Source: Oscillospiraceae bacterium (lineage in GTDB: Bacteria; Bacillota; Clostridia; Oscillospirales; Acutalibacteraceae). Taken from it: DNA of 64,000 nucleotides. Location of the stretch: positions 62,001 to 126,000 of the forward strand of contig CACYHA010000006.1 in the NCBI GenBank assembly GCA_902774035.1, given 5' to 3'. A program made the position numbers and the translations under genes. This document shows, piece by piece, positions 56,715 through 64,000 of the stretch (the first letter of the stretch is position 1; each line of letters opens with the position of its first letter). Below the pieces are notes generated by a model that saw only the letters and a program-made list of their open reading frames with translations, was not told the DNA's origin and made no database searches.

Positions 56715-59700
56715 ATGGCAAGAAAATCTAAAACCATGGACGGCAACAACGCCGCCGCGTATGTGTCTTACGCCTTTACCGAGGTTGCGGGCATCTATCC
56801 GATCACCCCGTCCAGCCCGATGGCGGACTACGTTGACCAGTGGTCTGCGCAGGGCATGAAGAACATCTTCGGCACCACCGTGAAGGTTGCGGAAATGCAA
56901 TCCGAAGCGGGCGCGGCCGGTACCGTGCACGGCTCTCTGGCCGCCGGCGCGCTGACCACGACCTACACCGCTTCCCAGGGCTTGCTGCTGATGATCCCGA
57001 ACATGTATAAGATCGCCGGCGAGCTGCTTCCCTCGGTGTTCCACGTGTCCGCCCGCTGCGTCGCGTCTCACGCGCTGAACATCTTCGGCGACCACTCCGA
57101 CGTCTATGCCTGCCGTCAGACCGGTTTTGCCATGCTTGCAGAAACCAACACCCAGGAGGTCATGGATCTCGGCGCCGTGGCGCACCTTGCGTCCATCAAG
57201 GGCCGTGTGCCGTTCATCAATTTCTTCGACGGCTTCCGCACCTCCCACGAGATCCAGAAGATCAAGATCTGGGACTATGAAGACCTGAAAGAGCTCTGCG
57301 ACATGGACGCTGTGGAAGCGTTCCGCAAGCGCGCCCTCAATCCGGAGCGCCCGGTCATGCGCGGCTCCCATGAAAACGGCGACATCTTCTTCCAGCACAG
57401 AGAGGCCTGCAACAAGTATTACGACGCGATGCCCGCCATCGTGGAGGATTACATGAACAAGGTCAACGCCAAGCTGGGCACAGACTACAAACTGTTCAAC
57501 TACTACGGCGCACCCGACGCCGAAAAGGTCATCATCGCGATGGGCTCTATCTGCGACGTGGCCGAAGAGGTCATCGACTATCTGACCGCCAAGGGCGAAA
57601 AGGTCGGCCTTGTCAAGGTCCGCCTGTACCGTCCGTTCTCCGCAAAGCACCTTGCCGAAGCAATCCCCGCAACGGTGAAAAAGATCGCCGTGCTCGACCG
57701 CACCAAGGAACCCGGCGCGCTGGGCGAACCCCTCTATCTCGACGTCATCGCCGCTCTCAACGAAACCGGACGCACCGGCATTGAGGTCATCGGCGGCCGT
57801 TACGGCCTCGGCTCCAAGGATACCCCGCCGGCCAGCGTGTTCGCTGTGTACGACGAGCTTGCCAAGGCGGAGATGAAAAAGCACTTCACCATCGGCATCA
57901 ACGACGACGTGACCTATCTCTCCCTTGAAGAGAAGGAAGCGCCGAACACCGCGGCCCCCGGCACCATCGAGTGCAAGTTCTGGGGCCTCGGCGGCGACGG
58001 CACCGTGGGCGCCAACAAGGACTCCATCAAGATCATCGGCGACCACACCGACAAATACGTCCAGGCCTACTTCCAGTATGACTCCAAGAAGACCGGCGGC
58101 GTGACGATCTCCCACCTTCGTTTCGGCGACGCACCGATCAAGAGCCCCTACTACATCAACAAGGCGGACTTCGTGGCTTGCCACAACCCGTCCTATGTGG
58201 AAAAGGGCTACAAGATGGTCAACGACGTCAAGCCCGGCGGCGTGTTCCTGATCAACTGCCAGTGGAGCCCGGAAGAGCTCGCTGAAAAGCTCAACGCCGA
58301 AGCAAAGCGCATCATTGCCAAGAACAACATCCAGCTTTACACCGTCAATGCGATCGACCTTGCCGCGCAGATCGGTCTGGGCAAGCGTACCAACACCGTG
58401 CTGCAGTCCGCGTTCTTCTCTCTTGCCAAGGTGCTGCCCGCTGAGGACGCCATCGGCTACATGAAAGAAAAGGCCCAGAAGTTCATGAAGAAGGGCAAAG
58501 AGATCGTTGAAATGAACGAAAAGGCGATCGACGCCGGCGCCACGGCTTACGTCAAGATCGACGTGCCCGCCGAATGGGCGAACGCCGAGGATTGCTGCTG
58601 CTGCGCCGCTGACGAGGGCAAGAGCGCCCTTGCCAGACAGGTCGATGAGATCATGAAGCCCGTCGGTCTGATGAACGGCGACGCGCTGCCGGTCTCCGCC
58701 TTTGAAGACCACGCAGACGGCACCTTTGAACAGGGCGCTGCCGCATTCGAAAAGCGCGGCGTGGCCGTCATGGTTCCGGAATGGAACGCGAGCACCTGCG
58801 CACAGTGCAACCAGTGCTCCTATGTCTGCCCGCACGCAACGATCCGTCCCTATTGCCTGACGGAAGAAGAGGCCGCTGCCGCACCCGAAAACGCCATCAT
58901 CGTTGACAAGAAGGCCGGCAAGGGCAAGGGCGTCTACAAGTACAGCCTCGCGGTTTCCCCGATGGACTGCATGGGCTGCGGCGTCTGCGTCGGCGTCTGC
59001 CCGACCAAGTCGCTCAAGATGGTCTCCAGAGAGAGCCAGGACGACATGCAGCCGGTGTTCGATTACATGGTTGCCAATGTCTCCGTCAAGGACGACGTAG
59101 CCGACAACACCGTGATCGGCTCCCAGTACAAGACCCCGCTGCTTGAGTTCTCCGGTTCCTGCGCAGGCTGCGCCGAAACGGCCTATGCCCGCCTGATCAC
59201 CCAGCTCTTCGGCGACCGTATGTACATCTCCAACGCGACCGGTTGCTCCTCCATCTGGGGCGGCCCCGCTGCCACTTCGCCCTATACCGTGAACGCCAAG
59301 GGTCACGGTCCCGCCTGGGCAAACTCCCTGTTTGAAGACAACGCGGAACACGGCTACGGTATGCTGCTCGGCCAGAACGCGATCCGCAACTCCCTGATCG
59401 CGAAGGTCAAGGAGATCGCTTCTTCCGAAAAAGCGCCCGAGGACGTCAAGGCTGCTGCTGCGGCGTATCTTGACACCCTCGCTGACGGCGAAAAGAACGG
59501 CGCCGCTGCCGACGCCCTTGTCGCCGCGCTCGAAGCACTTGACTGCGACTGCGAAAACGTCAAGGCCATCCTTGCCAACAAGGAATACCTCGCCAAGAAG
59601 TCCGTCTGGATCTTCGGCGGCGACGGCTGGGCCTATGATATCGGCTTCGGCGGTGTGGACCATGTCCTTGCCTCCGGCGACGATGTGAACATCATGGTCT

Positions 59701-60266
59701 TCGACACCGAGGTTTATTCCAACACCGGCGGCCAGGCTTCCAAGGCTTCGCAGATCGGCCAGGTGGCCCAGTTCGCTGCGGCCGGCAAGTCCATTGCCAA
59801 GAAGAGCCTGTCCGAGATCGCCATGAGCTACGGCTACGTCTACGTTGCCCAGATCGCCATGGGCGCGAACATGAACCAGACCATCAAGGCCATCGCCGAG
59901 GCCGAGGCGTATCCCGGCCCGTCGATCATCATCGCCTACGCACCCTGCGAGATGCACTCCATCAAGGGCGGCATGACCAACTGCCAGGCCGAGATGAAGA
60001 AGGCTGTGGAATGCGGCTACTGGAACCTGTTCCGCTTCAACCCGGCGCTCAAGGCCGAAGGCAAGAACCCGTTCACCCTCGATTCCAAGCCGGGCGTGAA
60101 GGAGAACTATCGCGCCTTCCTGCTGAACGAGGCCCGCTATTCCGCCCTGACCCGCGCCTTCCCCGACAGAGCCGAGAAGCTCTTCGCCGAGGCCGAGGAC
60201 AAGAGCGTGGAGCGCTACGAGCATCTGCTTCGTTTGAAGGATCTCTACGCGCCGAAGGCCGACTGA
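56715..60266 (+). CDS. nifJ: pyruvate:ferredoxin (flavodoxin) oxidoreductase, single-chain
   Basis: A 1183-residue enzyme that converts pyruvate and CoA to acetyl-CoA and CO2 with reduction of ferredoxin, the central anaerobic pyruvate step. Domains in order: N-terminal transketolase-like part (GIYPITPSSPMADYVDQW), the CoA-binding domain, the gamma-type domain (GLGGDGTVGANKDSIKIIGD), a two-[4Fe-4S] ferredoxin domain starting at Cys695 (CAQCNQCSYVCPHA and CMGCGVCVGVCP), and the thiamine-diphosphate domain with a further cluster cysteine pair (SGSCAGCAETAYA) and FGGDGWAYDIGFGG, then DTEVYSNTGGQ. Length and layout are normal. It is transcribed alone and ends at the terminator at 60312-60343. Confidence 0.98.
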   Translation: MARKSKTMDGNNAAAYVSYAFTEVAGIYPITPSSPMADYVDQWSAQGMKNIFGTTVKVAEMQSEAGAAGTVHGSLAAGALTTTYTASQGLLLMIPNMYKIAGELLPSVFHVSARCVASHALNIFGDHSDVYACRQTGFAMLAETNTQEVMDLGAVAHLASIKGRVPFINFFDGFRTSHEIQKIKIWDYEDLKELCDMDAVEAFRKRALNPERPVMRGSHENGDIFFQHREACNKYYDAMPAIVEDYMNKVNAKLGTDYKLFNYYGAPDAEKVIIAMGSICDVAEEVIDYLTAKGEKVGLVKVRLYRPFSAKHLAEAIPATVKKIAVLDRTKEPGALGEPLYLDVIAALNETGRTGIEVIGGRYGLGSKDTPPASVFAVYDELAKAEMKKHFTIGINDDVTYLSLEEKEAPNTAAPGTIECKFWGLGGDGTVGANKDSIKIIGDHTDKYVQAYFQYDSKKTGGVTISHLRFGDAPIKSPYYINKADFVACHNPSYVEKGYKMVNDVKPGGVFLINCQWSPEELAEKLNAEAKRIIAKNNIQLYTVNAIDLAAQIGLGKRTNTVLQSAFFSLAKVLPAEDAIGYMKEKAQKFMKKGKEIVEMNEKAIDAGATAYVKIDVPAEWANAEDCCCCAADEGKSALARQVDEIMKPVGLMNGDALPVSAFEDHADGTFEQGAAAFEKRGVAVMVPEWNASTCAQCNQCSYVCPHATIRPYCLTEEEAAAAPENAIIVDKKAGKGKGVYKYSLAVSPMDCMGCGVCVGVCPTKSLKMVSRESQDDMQPVFDYMVANVSVKDDVADNTVIGSQYKTPLLEFSGSCAGCAETAYARLITQLFGDRMYISNATGCSSIWGGPAATSPYTVNAKGHGPAWANSLFEDNAEHGYGMLLGQNAIRNSLIAKVKEIASSEKAPEDVKAAAAAYLDTLADGEKNGAAADALVAALEALDCDCENVKAILANKEYLAKKSVWIFGGDGWAYDIGFGGVDHVLASGDDVNIMVFDTEVYSNTGGQASKASQIGQVAQFAAAGKSIAKKSLSEIAMSYGYVYVAQIAMGANMNQTIKAIAEAEAYPGPSIIIAYAPCEMHSIKGGMTNCQAEMKKAVECGYWNLFRFNPALKAEGKNPFTLDSKPGVKENYRAFLLNEARYSALTRAFPDRAEKLFAEAEDKSVERYEHLLRLKDLYAPKAD

Positions 60267-60304
60267 TCAGCGGTTAGCTGTCAGCAGTCAGCAATCAGCA
60301 AAGC
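60267..60304. repeat. short-period degenerate TCAGCAG tract
   Basis: About five imperfect copies of a 7-base unit (TCAGCGG, TTAGCTG, TCAGCAG, TCAGCAA) start at the nifJ stop codon and lead to its terminator. The unit differs from those after rplQ and mmsA, but the position is the same. Confidence 0.65.
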
Positions 60305-60311
60305 AAAGTGA

Positions 60312-60343
60312 ACCCCGCCGTGGATGCGAGTCCGCGGCGGGGT
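60312..60343 (+). terminator. intrinsic terminator after nifJ
   Basis: A 13-bp stem with one G-T pair (60312-60324 with 60331-60343) and a 6-base loop, followed by CGTTTAT. The sequence is close to the hairpin at 25431-25463. Confidence 0.8.
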
Positions 60344-60450
60344 CGTTTATCGCTGAGATTCAGGCAACCGACAGACAGACAGAAAACGCCCCGGCCATGA
60401 TTTTTACGTCGGAAGACCGCAGCAAGGAGGGGCGGCTGCGTTTTATGGAG

Positions 60451-60577
60451 ACATCGAGGCAAAGCAAACAATCCTACTTTTTTTGAGAAGCGTAAAAAGA
60501 AAGTGCAGAATCACAGAATCTCTCTGCGAAAAGCACTTTCTTTTTTTCTGATTTGATGTTTTTCGCGAAATGCGACA
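60451..60577. repeat. dispersed repeat, copy 2, with conserved hairpin
   Basis: The second copy of the repeat at 49471-49595. It has a perfect 13-bp stem (60494-60506 with 60533-60545) around a conserved 26-base loop, then a T run. Compared with copy 1 one C-G pair in the stem is replaced by T-A. It lies between the convergent nifJ and the phosphodiesterase gene ending at 60598. The rest of 60344-60597 holds no recognised feature. Confidence 0.8.
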
Positions 60578-60597
60578 GCCCCTGATGCTTTATGAAA

Positions 60598-61656
60598 TCA
60601 AATGAACTTTTCCTTTTGCATGATCAGCCAGCAGATCACCGCGTGATAGGCTTTTTCAAAAAAGTTCGTGACCCGGCGGCCGAAGGGCGGGTTGTCGTCC
60701 AGATCGGCGAGGGCGAAGTCGCCGTTCGGGATCGCGACGGCGCCGGGGAGCGCACGCTCTTTTTTGCCGAACAGCTCCGTGGGCACGCAGGTGACGAAGT
60801 GCTCCGGCTGTTGGATGCCGAGGGCGTACAGGGCGATGGCCGAAACGTCGCGGTTGTGGATGTTCGCGTTCATCGCGGTCTTTCGCACGGTTTTGCCGAC
60901 CGCCGCCAGCACGGCGGAGCTTTCCTCTTTGGAGCTTGCGCCGTGGCCGTGGGTGCTTTCGCCGTGGTCGGCAACGAGAAGGAACAGGCCGTTTTCCATC
61001 AATCCGGCCGACACGGCAGCGTTGTAGATGCGGCCCACCAGCGCGTCCGCGCGGCGGACGGCGCAGAAGTATTCGTCGCTGAAGCCGCCATGGGTGTGAG
61101 CCGCGTGATCCACGCTGTCGAGCTGAACGAACATCAGCGCGGGCTGATTGCCTTCGGCGAGATAGGTTTCGATGTCGCCGACGAGGTCGGGATCGATGCT
61201 GTTGTTGATCTTTTTCACCCCGATGTCGGTCTCAATGATGCCGTGGTTGATCGCGCCCCAGTTGTTGAAGGAGACCAGCTCAGCCTCAGGCATGGCCTGG
61301 CGAGCGTAATAGAAGATGCTGTTGTTTTTCGCGGCGGAGGTGCGGGCGCGCAGCTTCAGGTTGGTGTTGGTGAAGCCGTGGGTGCGGTAGTCCACACCGG
61401 TGAGGATGGAACCCCAGTTCTGGGCGCTGATCGTCACGTTTTCCGTGTGGGCGTTGTGACGGAAGGCAAAATTGCCGAAGATCGCGTCGAAGCAGGGGGA
61501 TTCCACCTTGCTGAACGCCGCGCCGGCGCCGTCGACGCCGACAATGATCACATGGTCGTAGGCGCCGAAGCTTTTGCCGCCGTCCGCGCCGAAGGCAACA
61601 GTCGCGCAGGAGAGCGCCAGAAGGACGCAGAGGATCAGGGACAGTGTTTTTTTCAT
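60598..61656 (-). CDS. secreted alkaline-phosphatase-superfamily phosphodiesterase
   Basis: A 352-residue protein with signal peptide (MKKTLSLILCVLLALSCATV, cut after AFG). The catalytic core is HVIIVGVDGAGAAF (first metal Asp), the nucleophile Thr in ENVTISAQNWGSILTG, FVQLDSVDHAAHTHGG (metal Asp and His) and LLVADHGESTHGHG. It fits the nucleotide pyrophosphatase/phosphodiesterase branch; the substrate is not known. The ATG at 61656 follows AAGGAG. It lies 35 bases behind its paralogue at 61692 and is the end of the hslO unit. Confidence 0.9.
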   Translation of the reverse strand: MKKTLSLILCVLLALSCATVAFGADGGKSFGAYDHVIIVGVDGAGAAFSKVESPCFDAIFGNFAFRHNAHTENVTISAQNWGSILTGVDYRTHGFTNTNLKLRARTSAAKNNSIFYYARQAMPEAELVSFNNWGAINHGIIETDIGVKKINNSIDPDLVGDIETYLAEGNQPALMFVQLDSVDHAAHTHGGFSDEYFCAVRRADALVGRIYNAAVSAGLMENGLFLLVADHGESTHGHGASSKEESSAVLAAVGKTVRKTAMNANIHNRDVSAIALYALGIQQPEHFVTCVPTELFGKKERALPGAVAIPNGDFALADLDDNPPFGRRVTNFFEKAYHAVICWLIMQKEKFI

Positions 61657-61691
61657 GGAAAAAACTCCTTTCATTTTTATAAAAAGCTTGC

Positions 61692-62606
61692 TTAAACCGG
61701 TTCGGAGGTATGCGGCGCTTTGGAGATGCGCGGCGCCGCGCCGGTCAGGTGCGACAGGTCGCGGTAGGCCGGGAGGGAAGGATCGTCAAACAGGCCGGTC
61801 GGGATCTGCGAGGTCCAGCCCTGTTCGTCGAGCGCCGGCCGCTGGATGCCGAGGGCGTATAGCACGATGGCGGCGAGATCCCGGATGTTCATCTGCTGCA
61901 GTTCTCCGCGGCAAACGCCTTTGCCCGCAGCGGCAAAGGTGACATATTTTTCGGTGTCGGTCCAACCGCCGTGGCCGTGGTCGGCGCCGCCGTGGTCGGC
62001 GATGAGCAGAAAGAGCGTGTCGTCCGCGATCCCGGCGTCCAAAACGGCGGTGTAAACGTCGTTCACCAGCACATCAACCTCGTGGATGCGCTGCAGATAG
62101 GGCGGCGTGCCATAGCCGTGGCAGTGACCGGCGCCGTCCACACTGTCAAACTGGATGAACAAAAACGTCGGCCTGTTCTGTCGGATATAATCGCAGATCT
62201 TCGGGGTCAGCTCGGTGTCCGGCGCCGTGTCGTGGGCAACGCCCAGATCGCGCTCCACGATCCCGGTCGTGATGGGATCCCAATCGCAGAAGGAGCCGAG
62301 GGCGGCTTTGGGCATCGCCGTGCGGATGCGGCGGAACAGCGAAGGAAACGGGCTGTCGGCGGGATAGGGCTCTGTGCTGACAATGTCGTTGGTCAGCTTG
62401 TGGATCTCCGGGCCGACGCCGAGCAGCATGGAGCCCCAGCATTCGGCGCTGATGGTCGGGTTGGAGGCCAAAGCGCGGTAGGTCACCGCGCCGTCGGCAA
62501 AGATCCGGTCAAAATTCGGGGTGTCGGCGTCTTTGAAATAGCCGCCTGCGCCGTCCACGCCGACAACGATCACATGGCGGAACGGCTGCTTTTTTTTGAA
62601 ACACAT
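61692..62606 (-). CDS. cytoplasmic alkaline-phosphatase-superfamily phosphodiesterase
   Basis: A 304-residue paralogue of the gene at 60598, about one third identical by eye, but without signal peptide (it starts MCFKKKQPFRHVIVVGVDGA). Catalytic stretches: VGVDGAGGYF, Thr in NPTISAECWGSMLLGV, FIQFDSVDGAGHCHGYG and LLIADHGGADHGHGG. One enzyme inside and one outside the cell suggests a related substrate handled on both sides. The ATG at 62606 follows AAAGGAG. The gap to hslO is 57 bases and holds a small GGTTAC/GTAACC hairpin. Confidence 0.88.
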   Translation of the reverse strand: MCFKKKQPFRHVIVVGVDGAGGYFKDADTPNFDRIFADGAVTYRALASNPTISAECWGSMLLGVGPEIHKLTNDIVSTEPYPADSPFPSLFRRIRTAMPKAALGSFCDWDPITTGIVERDLGVAHDTAPDTELTPKICDYIRQNRPTFLFIQFDSVDGAGHCHGYGTPPYLQRIHEVDVLVNDVYTAVLDAGIADDTLFLLIADHGGADHGHGGWTDTEKYVTFAAAGKGVCRGELQQMNIRDLAAIVLYALGIQRPALDEQGWTSQIPTGLFDDPSLPAYRDLSHLTGAAPRISKAPHTSEPV

Positions 62607-62663
62607 TTGCAAGCTCCTTTCAGACGGTTACTTTGGTAACCGATGATCCACGCAACGTGAACA

Positions 62664-63542
62664 TCAATCGGTTGCTTTGTTTATGAGCGCCAGCACTTCC
62701 CGCGGCGTGAAACGGTAGACCTTGTCGCAGAACTGGCAGCGCACTTCGGTCTGTTTGTCCTGCGCCATCTCGCGCAGCGCATCTTTGCCGGTGCTCAAAA
62801 GGGCGGCCTCGACCCGTTCCCGGGTGCAGGTGCAGCGATATGTCGGCGCGGCGGCGTCCAGCACCTCCAGGTCAAACAGCTTGAGCACCCTGCGGCAGAC
62901 CGCTTCCGGCGTCATTCCGCGCGAGAGCATGGCAGTGACGGATTCCAGACCCTCCATGGACTGTTCGACCTTCGTGATCGTGTCCTCTCCCGCAGCCGGC
63001 AAAAGCTGCACAAGGAAGCCGCCCGCCGCTTTGATCGTGAGGTCGGGATTCACCAGCACGCCGAGGCCGCAGACTGTCGGCGTCTGCTCGCTCGCCGCGA
63101 AATAGGCGGTGATGTCCTCGGCGATCTCGCCGGAAACGATGGGCGTTCGGCCGACATAAGGCTCCTTCAGGCCGAGATCCTTGATCACGGTCACAAAGCC
63201 GTCTGTGCCCACGGCGCCTGCAACGTCCAGCTTGCCTTTGGCATTCAGCGGAAGCTCGACCACGGGCTGCTGCACATAACCGCGCACATTGCCCTGCGCG
63301 TCGGAAACGGCAAGCACCGTCCCTGCAGGGCCGCCGCCGTTTATACGCAGCGTCAGGCTGTCGTCTTTGCCCTTCAGGGCGCTGCCCATGAGCGACGCGG
63401 CGCTCAGCAGCCGACCCAGGGCGGCCGAGGCGACGGCGGAGGTTTTGTGGATCTCGGCGGCGCGGTTGACGATGTCGGTCGCGTCGATCGCAGTTGCGGA
63501 CACTGTGCCGTCGGTGGTGATGCAGCGAACGGAAAAAGCCAT
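62664..63542 (-). CDS. hslO: 33 kDa redox-regulated chaperone Hsp33
   Basis: A 292-residue Hsp33, a holdase switched on by oxidation. The N-terminal domain starts MAFSVRCITTDGTVSATAID and includes GGPAGTVLAVSDAQGNVRGY. The redox switch is complete: the C-terminal zinc centre has CTC (in TYRCTCTRERVEAALL) and CQFC (in EVRCQFCDKVYRF). The ATG at 63542 follows AAGGAG at the normal distance. It begins 11 bases after the methyltransferase gene, so they form one unit. Confidence 0.96.
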   Translation of the reverse strand: MAFSVRCITTDGTVSATAIDATDIVNRAAEIHKTSAVASAALGRLLSAASLMGSALKGKDDSLTLRINGGGPAGTVLAVSDAQGNVRGYVQQPVVELPLNAKGKLDVAGAVGTDGFVTVIKDLGLKEPYVGRTPIVSGEIAEDITAYFAASEQTPTVCGLGVLVNPDLTIKAAGGFLVQLLPAAGEDTITKVEQSMEGLESVTAMLSRGMTPEAVCRRVLKLFDLEVLDAAAPTYRCTCTRERVEAALLSTGKDALREMAQDKQTEVRCQFCDKVYRFTPREVLALINKATD

Positions 63543-63553
63543 GGAGATTCTCC

Positions 63554-64000
63554 TTAAAACTGAAACTGTGTGCCGTGTTTTTTGCAAACAAAGAGCGCGC
63601 GTTCACTCGTTTCCCTGAGTGGGCCGCGCGTGTGGGCGTCCAGGATCTGCAGCACCTCAAAGTGAACGGCCTTCAGCCGTTCGGCGATGAACCCGAGGTC
63701 ATAGGCGCGCTCGGAGAATTCCTCCGTTTCGCGAGAATAGACCTCGCCGTCCGCCTCGTCGGGGGTGAACAGATCCAGCGTGATGTGTGTGGTCTGCGTC
63801 GTTTGGTCAAAGCTGTTCTGCCAAACGCAAAAGACCTCGTCCAGATCATAGACGAAGGTGTGGCTGCCGAGCACCTGCGCGTGCTTGTAGGGGGTGTTGA
63901 CGTCAAAAAGAAACACGCCGCCGTCGTTCATGAACAGCGCCACACGGCGCAGCGCTTCGCAAAACGCGGCCTCGTCGGTCAGGTGGTTTAGGGAATCCAG
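63554..64000 (-). CDS. class I SAM-dependent methyltransferase, 5' part outside the window
   Basis: The C-terminal 148 residues of a methyltransferase; the frame stays open to the window edge. The visible part begins LDSLNHLTDEAAFCEALRRV and continues GGVFLFDVNTPYKH, the typical motif IV-VI region of small Firmicutes methyltransferases (DSLNYL...FDINTPYK). The SAM-binding glycine motif must lie outside the window. The substrate is unknown. hslO follows 11 bases downstream. Confidence 0.85.
   Translation of the reverse strand: MDSLNHLTDEAAFCEALRRVALFMNDGGVFLFDVNTPYKHAQVLGSHTFVYDLDEVFCVWQNSFDQTTQTTHITLDLFTPDEADGEVYSRETEEFSERAYDLGFIAERLKAVHFEVLQILDAHTRGPLRETSERALFVCKKHGTQFQF

Noticed and set aside
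56646..60224. A 1192-codon open frame on the minus strand opposite nifJ.
   Set aside because: It is a shadow of the nifJ coding strand; no recognisable domain, and nifJ is certain.

Overview
The window looks like a chromosomal segment of an anaerobic, GC-rich member of the Firmicutes, most likely class Clostridia (Oscillospiraceae-like). The reasons are the zinc-type S14 and L36 proteins, a KOW-domain gene between map and infA, the one-chain pyruvate:ferredoxin oxidoreductase, the DUF1667 plus GlpA-like flavoprotein trio, strong AGGAGG ribosome binding sites, sigma-A promoters with 17-bp spacers, and cell-surface proteins built from CxxCG repeats. The lineage is an inference; no rRNA gene is present.

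Region 1 (1-8970) is the 3' part of the spc operon plus the alpha operon, all on the + strand: (rplE end)-rpsN-rpsH-rplF-rplR-rpsE-rpmD-rplO-secY-adk-map-KOW gene-infA-rpmJ-rpsM-rpsK-rpsD-rpoA-rplQ, closed by an intrinsic terminator. It is ordinary. Region 2 (9000-15005) holds a DUF3737 beta-helix protein, a GPH-type sugar transporter, a secreted alpha/beta hydrolase-like protein (paralogue A), a copper-chaperone-like HMA protein, a lysine-rich membrane-anchored protein and an MgtC-family protein. Region 3 (15195-20339) is one very large surface protein gene with BspA-type leucine-rich repeats, then ten 336-bp tandem repeats; it is interrupted by two frameshifts at the same position of the repeat unit. 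Region 4 (20425-31300) carries a methylmalonate-semialdehyde dehydrogenase, an MTA/SAH nucleosidase in an operon with paralogue B, a PAP2 phosphatase, a large membrane protein, a YfbR-type nucleotidase, paralogue C, a beta-propeller-like protein and a YbjQ-like protein.

Region 5 (31376-49142) is mainly one long minus-strand gene train running from 49142 down to 32646: metallophosphoesterase, zinc-ribbon membrane protein, Ig-like anchored protein, GPH transporter, GH38 alpha-mannosidase, metallophosphoesterase, glycerophosphodiesterase, a phosphodiesterase remnant, GH78 alpha-rhamnosidase, GH3 glycosidase and a metallo-beta-lactamase-fold protein. Glycosidases and phosphoesterases alternate with one transporter, which suggests use of a phosphate-containing glycan. 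Region 6 (49600-53632) has a lipoprotein and a three-gene flavoprotein set resembling anaerobic glycerol-3-phosphate dehydrogenase. Region 7 (53808-64000) has a second CxxCG-repeat surface protein, nifJ, two adjacent alkaline-phosphatase-superfamily proteins, hslO (Hsp33) and a methyltransferase cut by the window end.

The most unusual things are: three secreted paralogues with an LCAT-like fold signature but a cysteine where the nucleophilic serine should be; two cloverleaf-shaped intergenic palindromic elements with perfect or nearly perfect outer stems; a dispersed hairpin repeat whose two copies show a compensatory base-pair change; and a phosphodiesterase C-terminal fragment lying in frame behind the stop codon of the glycerophosphodiesterase gene.
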